Below, piece by piece: positions 1-4,778 of a stretch of 11,936 nt of DNA. This DNA is from Dehalococcoidales bacterium (GTDB taxonomy: Bacteria; Chloroflexota; Dehalococcoidia; Dehalococcoidales; RBG-16-60-22), in the NCBI GenBank assembly GCA_016783105.1, contig JADHXF010000051.1:1-11936 (forward strand). The letters are read 5' to 3'. Positions within the stretch are counted from its first letter, which is position 1. Each line of letters opens with the position of its first letter. A program made the position numbers and the translations under genes. A model generated the notes under the pieces. The model was not told the DNA's origin. It made no database searches and was given only the letters and a program-made list of their open reading frames with translations.

Positions 1-207
1 CACGTAAAAGTCAATGTCAGCCACCCTGGATACCATTTTCAGCAGCTTGGGCGATAGCTTCTGGCCGGTGCCAAAATACGACCTGACGCGGTGACGGAGA
101 TTTGCCGCCTTGCCGACGTACAGGATTGCCCCCTCCGCATCCCGCAGCAGATACACGCCGGGGCTGTCCGGCAAGCGGTTTAATTGCTCTTCAACCAGTA
201 CGCTCAT
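1..207 (-). CDS. uvrC: UvrABC system protein C, N-terminal fragment (runs off left edge)
   Basis: The visible 69 residues are the start of UvrC, the nuclease subunit of UvrABC nucleotide excision repair, which cuts on both sides of a lesion in a UvrB-DNA complex. The sequence shows the GIY-YIG module: [12 protein letters not shown] at residues 12-23, [18 protein letters not shown] at 28-45, then a short helix ending in ADIDFYV. The PGVY...YVGKA pair and the RVRSYF motif are typical of the UvrC N-terminus and closer to it than to stand-alone GIY-YIG endonucleases. UvrC is usually about 600 residues, so most of the gene lies left of position 1. The ATG at 205-207 is preceded by a GGAG about 11 nt away (219-222). 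The gene is divergent from the Xer recombinase gene. A missing C-terminal half or a pseudogene cannot be excluded from this end alone. Confidence 0.9.
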   Translation of the reverse strand, partial: MSVLVEEQLNRLPDSPGVYLLRDAEGAILYVGKAANLRHRVRSYFGTGQKLSPKLLKMVSRVADIDFYV

Positions 208-229
208 CAAATCCACTGCTCCACTGTAT

Positions 230-257
230 ATTTTAACACAGCCCGTAAAGTGTACAA
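230..257 (-). promoter_or_regulatory. Candidate uvrC promoter
   Basis: On the minus strand there is a -10-like TAAAAT (230-235) and a poor -35-like TTGTAC (252-257), 16 bp apart. This would start transcription near 223 and leave a leader of about 16 nt, with the GGAG almost at the 5' end. The weak -35 and very short leader make the call tentative. Confidence 0.3.
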
Positions 258-305
258 AGCAGAGCCCCTGATTTTAAAAGGATGTTTCTTTTTACCCCGA
301 TTTAT

Positions 306-334
306 TTTACATATCGTTGTTTTTATGCTAAAAT
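306..334 (+). promoter_or_regulatory. Promoter for the xer operon
   Basis: TTTACA (306-311) and TAAAAT (329-334) are separated by 17 bp. Each hexamer matches the sigma-70-type consensus at 5 of 6 positions. The predicted start, near 341, gives a leader of about 45 nt before the Xer start. The surrounding DNA is AT-rich compared with the genes on either side. The -10 element lies inside the first copy of the 13-bp direct repeat at 323-355, so that repeat could overlap a regulator site. Confidence 0.6.
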
Positions 335-355
335 ACCTAACGTTATGTTAAAATA
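323..355 (+). repeat. Two 13-bp direct repeats over the xer promoter
   Basis: TTATGCTAAAATA (323-335) recurs as TTATGTTAAAATA (343-355) with one mismatch. The repeat starts are exactly 20 bp apart, close to two helical turns, so both would lie on the same face of the helix. The first copy contains the -10 hexamer and the second lies just downstream of the expected transcription start. This could be a pair of operator half-sites or simply two AT-rich -10-like elements; the sequence alone does not decide. Confidence 0.4.
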
Positions 356-385
356 TATCCGCTATACCTGTGCAAAGGAGGCGTG

Positions 386-1294
386 GTGAAAGAAGAAATC
401 AACAGCTTTCTGAATTACCTGACCGTGGAGAAGGGGTTTTCCGAGAACACGCTGGATGCCTACCGGAACGATTTACAACAGCTGGCCAGCTTCGCCGGGG
501 AAGAGGCAGCCAAGCAGGGGCTCATCCCTTCTTGGGTTAATTTCAGCCGGCAGGCAATGCTGAGCTACATGCTCAATCTCAAAGAGAGGAATTATGCCGC
601 TACCACCATTGCCCGCAAGGTGGCGGCGACCAGGTCTTTCTTCGGCTTCCTGAAGTCCGAGGGCATCATCAAGACCGACCCAACCGAGAACATGAGCTCG
701 CCAAGCGTGGGGAAGTCGCTGCCCAAGCCGATTACCATCAGCCAGGTACGTCAACTGCTGGAACAACCAGCCAAGCTGAGCACGGTGGAAGCAAAGAGAG
801 ATAAAGCCATGCTGGAGCTTCTTTATGCCTCCGGCATGCGGATAAGCGAGCTGGTCGGCCTTAACCTGGGTGATGTCAACACCGACGAGGGATTTGTAAA
901 GTGTTTTGGCAAGGGGCATAAAGAACGCATCGTGCCGATTTACGAGCAGGCTGCCCGGTCGGTCCAGGAGTACATTGCGGAAACGCGACCCAAGCTGGCC
1001 CGTAAGAAAGACCAGACGGCCCTCTTTCTCAATCCCCGCGGTGACCGCCTGACCAGGCAGGGTTTCTGGCAGAAGTTGAAGGAGTACGCCAGAACGGCGG
1101 GACTGGGCACCCAGGTCAGCCCGCACACGTTGAGGCACAGCTTTGCCACCCACATGCTGAGCGGCGGCGCCGATTTACGCGCCGTCCAGGAGTTGCTGGG
1201 GCACGCTAATATTTCTACCACGCAGGTTTACACCCACCTGACCAGCGAGCACGTCCGTCGCACCTATGAGAGGTCGCACCCGAGAGCAAAGTAG
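386..1294 (+). CDS. xerC/xerD: Site-specific tyrosine recombinase, XerC/XerD type
   Basis: This is a cytoplasmic recombinase of the Xer family, which resolves chromosome dimers at dif before cell division. The protein is about 302 aa, the usual Xer length. An N-terminal SAM-like core-binding domain covers roughly residues 1-95 (including FLNYLTVEKGFSENTLDAYR) and the catalytic domain follows. All catalytic residues are present at XerD-like spacing: Arg152 in SGMRISELVGL, Lys176 in GKGHKER, His247 and Arg250 in SPHTLRHSFATHM, His273 in LLGHANISTTQ, and Tyr282 in VYTH. The tail ends HPRAK, as in many XerC proteins, but C and D types cannot be separated safely. There are two in-frame GTGs, at 383 and 386; AAAGGAGG (374-381) leaves 1 or 4 nt respectively, so 386 is preferred. 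The housekeeping neighbours and the absence of attachment sites argue against a mobile-element integrase. Confidence 0.93.
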   Translation: MKEEINSFLNYLTVEKGFSENTLDAYRNDLQQLASFAGEEAAKQGLIPSWVNFSRQAMLSYMLNLKERNYAATTIARKVAATRSFFGFLKSEGIIKTDPTENMSSPSVGKSLPKPITISQVRQLLEQPAKLSTVEAKRDKAMLELLYASGMRISELVGLNLGDVNTDEGFVKCFGKGHKERIVPIYEQAARSVQEYIAETRPKLARKKDQTALFLNPRGDRLTRQGFWQKLKEYARTAGLGTQVSPHTLRHSFATHMLSGGADLRAVQELLGHANISTTQVYTHLTSEHVRRTYERSHPRAK

Positions 1295-1327
1295 CTGAAT
1301 AACTTAACCGGATAGAGGAGACCCTAT

Positions 1328-1591
1328 ATGCCGAAGAAACCAAGGTATGGCAAAGCATTACAGGCTAAAAAGAAGAAAAAGAGGCAACCGGCAGTGGCTG
1401 CACCCGCGGCATCGCCGGTGACGTCTCTTAAAGATACCCCGGCAGTTTCAGCCCCGGTATCCAGCGCCCCGGTTACGAAAGCAAAAGTTCGCGCCGTGAA
1501 ATACCCGTATGTCACGGCTGAACTTCAACGAATCGGTATTTTTGCCGGGGCAATAGTGGTCATTCTGGTTGTGCTGGCACTGGTTTTGTAA
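1328..1591 (+). CDS. Small Lys-rich protein with C-terminal membrane anchor, unknown function
   Basis: I do not recognise a named family. The 87-residue product has three parts. Residues 1-20 are strongly basic and contain an unbroken run of five lysines (14-18). Residues 21-58 form an Ala/Pro/Val/Ser-rich, low-complexity linker. Residues 69-87 are one hydrophobic segment (IGIFAGAIVVILVVLALVL) that ends the protein. This suggests a tail-anchored protein with a basic, probably cytoplasmic, N-terminus that could touch nucleic acid, ribosomes or acidic lipids; that role is inference. GAGGAG (1315-1320) lies 7 nt before the ATG, which supports translation. The gene sits 33 nt after the Xer gene and 21 nt before pcm in the same orientation, so it is probably co-transcribed with both. 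Confidence 0.75.
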   Translation: MPKKPRYGKALQAKKKKKRQPAVAAPAASPVTSLKDTPAVSAPVSSAPVTKAKVRAVKYPYVTAELQRIGIFAGAIVVILVVLALVL

Positions 1592-1593
1592 TC

Positions 1594-1613
1594 TTGTTAC
1601 CTGGCGGTAACGA
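1594..1613 (+). promoter_or_regulatory. Hairpin covering the pcm ribosome binding site
   Basis: GTTACC (1596-1601) and GGTAAC (1606-1611) form a perfect 6-bp stem around a TGGC loop. A G-U pair and an A-U pair could extend it to 1594-1613, reaching the A of the pcm ATG. The only Shine-Dalgarno-like stretch for pcm, GGCGG (1603-1607), lies in the loop and 3' arm. The stem begins just after the stop codon of the preceding small gene (1589-1591), so a terminating ribosome would disrupt it. That fits translational coupling. No T-run follows, so this is not a terminator. Confidence 0.45.
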
Positions 1614-2251
1614 TGGACTTTGAGGCCGAAAGGGCCAGGTTAATTGAGCACCTTAGCAGGGAAATAAAGGACCGGCGGGTCCTCGAGGTTATGGCCCGTA
1701 TACCCCGGGAGCGCTTCGTGCCGGAGGAAAATCGCCACCTCGCCTACGAAGATATTCCGCTGCCCATCGGACTGGAACAGACCATCTCCCAGCCCTTTAT
1801 TATCGCCCTGATGACCGAGGCTCTGGAACTGACCGGCACGGAAAAGGTGCTGGAAATCGGGACGGGCAGCGGCTATCAGACAGCGATTCTCGCGGAACTG
1901 GCCCGCTATGTGGTTACCGTGGAGCGCTTACCGAAGCTGGCAAAGATGGCCGGTAAGGTACTGGACAGCCTGGGTTACGGCAATATTGTAATACACCATT
2001 CCGGGGAAACTCTTGGCTGGCCGGAAGAAGCCCCCTATGAGGCGATACTGGTCACCGCCGCCGCACCCAGGGTGCCGCCGGAATTAATCTCGCAACTGGC
2101 CATCGGCGGACGGATGGTCATCCCGGTCGGCTCACGCCATCTTCAGGAACTGGTGAGAATAACCCGTCAAAAGAAAAAGAACAGAGTTGAAAATCTGGGC
2201 GGCTGCCGCTTCGTCTCACTTATCGGCAAAGGCGCCTGGGAAGACGAATAG
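1613..2251 (+). CDS. pcm: Protein-L-isoaspartate O-methyltransferase
   Basis: The enzyme uses S-adenosylmethionine to methylate L-isoaspartyl residues formed by ageing of proteins, which starts their conversion back to aspartate; it acts in the cytoplasm. At 212 aa it has the normal length. Visible signatures in order are PLPIGLEQTISQPFIIALMT (49-68, including the conserved TISQP with Ser59), SAM motif I VLEIGTGSGYQTAIL (79-93), the acidic end of the next strand VTVER (101-105), GWPEEAPYEAILVTAAAP (135-152), and the C-terminal FVSLIGKGAWE (200-210). The ATG at 1613 has only a weak GGCGG upstream, and this lies in a hairpin (1594-1613), so translation may depend on the upstream small gene, whose stop is 21 nt away. 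The nitroreductase gene follows after 22 nt. No truncation or frameshift is seen. Confidence 0.95.
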   Translation: MDFEAERARLIEHLSREIKDRRVLEVMARIPRERFVPEENRHLAYEDIPLPIGLEQTISQPFIIALMTEALELTGTEKVLEIGTGSGYQTAILAELARYVVTVERLPKLAKMAGKVLDSLGYGNIVIHHSGETLGWPEEAPYEAILVTAAAPRVPPELISQLAIGGRMVIPVGSRHLQELVRITRQKKKNRVENLGGCRFVSLIGKGAWEDE

Positions 2252-2273
2252 AAATTACCGAGAAGGAGGCTAG

Positions 2274-2822
2274 ATGGAAGTCCTGGAAGCAATTCGCACC
2301 CGGAGAAGCATCCGCAAGTACAAATCAAAGCCGGTGGAGGAAAAAACGCTGGCGACAGTGCTGGAAGCCGCACGGCAGGCACCGTCCTGGGCCAACACGC
2401 AGTGCTGGCGATTCGTCGTCGTGCGGGATGGTGCAACCAAAAGCAAACTCTCCGACACGTTGAGCGAGACCAACCCGGCCCGGGATGCAGTATGCAATGC
2501 GCCGCTCGTCATAGTTGCCTGCGCCGAAATGGGCAGGGCCGGTTACAAGAGCGGTGAAGTGACCACGGACAAGGGCGACTGGTTCATGTTCGATGTTGCC
2601 CTGGCGATGCAGAATCTGGTACTGGCCGCCCACTCGCTCGGGCTGGGCACGGTTTATGTTGGGCTATTTGACGCGAAAAAAGCCGCCAGTATCCTGTCGG
2701 TACCCGAAGGATATTGCGCGGTGGCGATTACACCGCTCGGCTACCCTGATGAAATAAAAGAAGCCAGGTCGAGAAAAGAGCTTGACGAGATTGTCCATTA
2801 CGACAAATGGGGGCCTGAATAG
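2274..2822 (+). CDS. Nitroreductase-family FMN-dependent oxidoreductase
   Basis: The 182-residue protein belongs to the small nitroreductase-like FMN family, whose members form homodimers and reduce nitro compounds, quinones, flavins or other substrates with NAD(P)H. The FMN-phosphate-binding RRSIRKYKSKPV is at residues 10-21, APSWANTQCWRFVVV at 36-50 matches the usual PS-x-x-N-x-Q-PW region, the dimer helix with AMQNLVLAAHSLGLGTVYVG is at 111-130, and AITPLGYPDE at 151-160 matches the conserved GYP turn. The substrate cannot be predicted; this family also includes dehalogenase- and cobamide-related branches that sequence reading alone does not separate. AAGGAGG (2263-2269) lies 4 nt before the ATG, the clearest ribosome binding site in the run. 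The gene sits between pcm and the SpoIIM-like gene, with gaps of 22 and 11 nt. Confidence 0.9.
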   Translation: MEVLEAIRTRRSIRKYKSKPVEEKTLATVLEAARQAPSWANTQCWRFVVVRDGATKSKLSDTLSETNPARDAVCNAPLVIVACAEMGRAGYKSGEVTTDKGDWFMFDVALAMQNLVLAAHSLGLGTVYVGLFDAKKAASILSVPEGYCAVAITPLGYPDEIKEARSRKELDEIVHYDKWGPE

Positions 2823-2833
2823 GACACAGTCCG

Positions 2834-3388
2834 ATGAGTTTCCGTTGGTGGATTCTGGTTGCTGCGGGGTTGTTTACCACCGGCATGGCCGTCGGTCTGG
2901 CGATGGCTGATAAAGCGTCCTATTTCTTTGCTGGAGAGATTACGGCTCTTGAGGAGCTGACCAGATTACTGGACCTTGAACTCTTCACAATATCGATGGC
3001 CGCTTTCATCTTTCTGAAAAACACCTCGGCGCTGCTTTTCAGCTTCATCTTCAGTCCGCTTCTCTGCCTGGTACCCGTACTCGCGTTAACGGTTAACGGT
3101 GGGCTCATCTCCTTCGTCTCCGTTATCGTGATAGAACAGGAATCGGTCGGCCTGCTCCTGGCTGGATTGCTGCCGCACGGCATACTCGAGATTCCGGCGC
3201 TGATTATCGGAGAAGCAGCTGCACTCAGCTTCGGCACGATGACAATTATCGCCCTCATCTCCAGGAAGCGAAGAGGCCAGCTAATCCCCAATCTGAAACA
3301 GAATATAAAGTATATGGCGCTGGCCTTTGCCCTGCTGCTGCCGGCGGCCATAATCGAAACTTATATTACGCCAATTTTTCTTGGTTAA
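2834..3388 (+). CDS. SpoIIM/DUF95-like integral membrane protein
   Basis: This 184-residue protein is almost wholly hydrophobic, with about five predicted membrane segments (near 5-25, 53-73, 75-100, 105-142 with a break, and 158-178). The family signature is LLPHGILEIPALIIGEAAAL (112-131), matching the PHG-x-x-E-x-PA core of stage II sporulation protein M and related DUF95 proteins. The C-terminal IETYITP (174-180) also matches the usual family ending. In Firmicutes SpoIIM works with SpoIID and SpoIIP in peptidoglycan remodelling during engulfment, but the family is widespread in non-sporulating bacteria and archaea. Nothing in the window suggests sporulation, so I would not transfer that role. 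AGGA (2821-2824) overlaps the previous stop and lies 9 nt before the ATG. It is followed closely by a DUF350-like and a transglutaminase-like gene. Confidence 0.82.
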   Translation: MSFRWWILVAAGLFTTGMAVGLAMADKASYFFAGEITALEELTRLLDLELFTISMAAFIFLKNTSALLFSFIFSPLLCLVPVLALTVNGGLISFVSVIVIEQESVGLLLAGLLPHGILEIPALIIGEAAALSFGTMTIIALISRKRRGQLIPNLKQNIKYMALAFALLLPAAIIETYITPIFLG

Positions 3389-3402
3389 GGAGGTGAATGA
3401 CA

Positions 3403-3888
3403 ATGAACGAACTGGGACTGGCAGTCCCCTTCTGGATTCTGGCACTCATCTGGATGGCGAAGACCATCTGGCTGGTCATCATCTGCACCCTTCTCGCCTG
3501 GCTCGGTATTCGTGCCTTTGACGCGCTTACCCCCCACATCCCGCACCGCCAGCGCATCGGCGAAAGCCCGGTGGCCACTGGACTGTTCATCGCCGGTTTC
3601 TTCATCCTGACCGGCCTGGTCATTCACGGCGCGTTGACGGCACCGGCGGTAGTTGGCGGTCCGCTCCTCACCTACTTCTTCGACTTCAGGAGGCTGGGGC
3701 TGCTGGCACTGAGCTTTGTGGTGAGCCTGCTGGTAGGCGTGGCCCTGTTCTACATTGTGGACAAGCTGACCCCGAAAATTCCCTTCGCCGGTATTGAACC
3801 CGAGCCGGTAGCCGTGGGCATCAACATTTTTGGCTATCTGGTCTTCTTTGGCCTGATACTCCACGCCGCCCTGACAATACCGCTATGA
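3403..3888 (+). CDS. Duplicated four-helix membrane protein, DUF350 (UPF0719)-like
   Basis: The 161-residue product has four predicted membrane helices arranged as two copies of a two-helix unit. Copy 1 (about 22-81) and copy 2 (about 100-160) both carry a helix ending in an aspartate, then LTP-x-IP (LTPHIP and LTPKIP), a polar turn, PVA-x-G, a second helix, and a closing H-x-ALT-x-P (HGALTAP and HAALTIP). The paired motifs are 79-80 residues apart. Two-helix repeats of this kind are typical of DUF350/UPF0719 membrane proteins, whose biochemical role is unknown; the family match is from memory. AAGGAGG (3387-3393) overlaps the stop of the SpoIIM-like gene. It is 3 nt from an ATG at 3397 and 9 nt from the ATG at 3403, so 3403 is preferred. 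The stop codon overlaps the next start by ATGA, indicating translational coupling. Confidence 0.75.
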   Translation: MNELGLAVPFWILALIWMAKTIWLVIICTLLAWLGIRAFDALTPHIPHRQRIGESPVATGLFIAGFFILTGLVIHGALTAPAVVGGPLLTYFFDFRRLGLLALSFVVSLLVGVALFYIVDKLTPKIPFAGIEPEPVAVGINIFGYLVFFGLILHAALTIPL

Positions 3889-4709
3889 AAAAAATGAACC
3901 TGTTACTCATTCTGGTTATGGTGCTGGGTTCCGGTCTGGTCGCCAGCAATTACGCCTGGGCCACCGGCTCCACCGGATTCCGCACCGTGGGCGATGACAT
4001 CTTTGATGACTGGAACATAAGCCGCACCCGGGCCGCTGGCGCCGACGGTTTTTACCAGATATCCGAGAAAGGGTTCCGTCCGGTCATTGCCCTGGAAAGC
4101 CTGGGAGAAGAGGCCGATATAGCCTACGGCATGGGCGAACAGATGCTGGACAAATACCCCGACCGCGTACAGAGAGCGGAAAAGATATTTTACTACGTGC
4201 GCGACCGCGTCCGGTACACCCCGGATATAGACCAGTTCCAGCACGACGAGTTTGCCCAGAATGCCGACGAACTTGCCGACAGAATTGCGCAAAATGGCTT
4301 TGCGCACGGTGACTGCGAGGATAGCGCCATACTGCTGGCCGTGATGTATCAGGGTGCCGGCTATCGTTCGGCGATTGCCGTTGCCCCCGGCCATACCGCC
4401 GCCATGGTTTACCTGCCGGAATACAAAAAAGGAAGCCCGTTTAAAATGAACGGCGAAGAGGGATGGGTCTGGGCGGAAGCGACCGGCAGTAAAAATCCGC
4501 TGGGCTGGGTAGCCAAAGAATTCATCAATGGAGAGCTTTATGCTTATGAAATAAAGGAGGAGCGCGTTACCCGCACCGAACCGACCGAGGCACCGGCTAC
4601 CATCATCACCGGTGGGGGTGGGGGCAGTGCCTCATTTCCCATCCCCTTCTTCAGCATTATCTTTTTCCTCTGGTTTATTTCCCGGCTTTTCCGTCGGCGC
4701 GCTCATTAA
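3885..4709 (+). CDS. Exported, membrane-anchored transglutaminase-like protein
   Basis: The 274-residue protein has a signal peptide (residues 1-26, basic MKKMN, hydrophobic core, AWA before the likely cleavage site), an extracytoplasmic domain and a C-terminal anchor. The central region fits the transglutaminase-like cysteine peptidase fold. YYVRDRVRYTPD (103-114) is the usual helix-strand lead-in. Cys144 in GDCEDSAIL, His170 in PGHTAAMVYL and Glu198 in WVWAEATG stand in the order and surroundings of the catalytic triad, with Glu in place of the common Asp. Members act as amidases, proteases or cross-linking enzymes; the target here is unknown. A glycine stretch (243-247) precedes a hydrophobic segment (251-268) and RLFRRR, the tripartite shape of a C-terminal sorting or retention signal. 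The start overlaps the DUF350-like stop by 4 nt (ATGA), and the SpoIIM-like gene lies just upstream, suggesting a shared envelope role. Confidence 0.8.
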   Translation: MKKMNLLLILVMVLGSGLVASNYAWATGSTGFRTVGDDIFDDWNISRTRAAGADGFYQISEKGFRPVIALESLGEEADIAYGMGEQMLDKYPDRVQRAEKIFYYVRDRVRYTPDIDQFQHDEFAQNADELADRIAQNGFAHGDCEDSAILLAVMYQGAGYRSAIAVAPGHTAAMVYLPEYKKGSPFKMNGEEGWVWAEATGSKNPLGWVAKEFINGELYAYEIKEERVTRTEPTEAPATIITGGGGGSASFPIPFFSIIFFLWFISRLFRRRAH

Positions 4710-4721
4710 TCGCTGTCTAAC

Positions 4722-4751
4722 TTGCCGTGAGTACACCACAACGGGTATAAT
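4722..4751 (+). promoter_or_regulatory. Promoter for the EF-G-like gene
   Basis: TTGCCG (4722-4727) and a perfect TATAAT (4746-4751) are 18 bp apart. Transcription would start near 4758, about 20 nt before the GTG start. It fills the only clear gap (69 nt) after the upstream plus-strand run, showing that the GTPase gene can be expressed independently of that operon. Confidence 0.65.
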
Positions 4752-4778
4752 ATTTTCGAACGTTTTTTGGGAGGACAG

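Noticed and set aside
473..1153. Long open frame on the minus strand inside the Xer gene
   Set aside because: It is antisense to an intact recombinase with all catalytic residues, has no credible ribosome binding site or family signature, and its length is explained by GC-rich codon use on the opposite strand.
386..1294. Tyrosine recombinase as the integrase of an integrative element
   Set aside because: No tRNA, direct attachment repeats, phage or plasmid genes are nearby; length, residue spacing and neighbours fit a housekeeping Xer protein.
2834..3388. SpoIIM-like gene as evidence of sporulation
   Set aside because: The family is widespread in non-sporulating prokaryotes, and no other sporulation gene is in the window.
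3385..4394. Minus-strand open frames opposite the DUF350-like and transglutaminase-like genes
   Set aside because: The plus-strand genes have signal peptide, helices, motifs and ribosome binding sites; the opposite frames are low-complexity shadows without motifs.
4611..4624. Two runs of five G in the transglutaminase-like gene as a G-quadruplex
   Set aside because: Only two long G-runs are present, and they simply encode the polyglycine linker; a stable quadruplex needs four.
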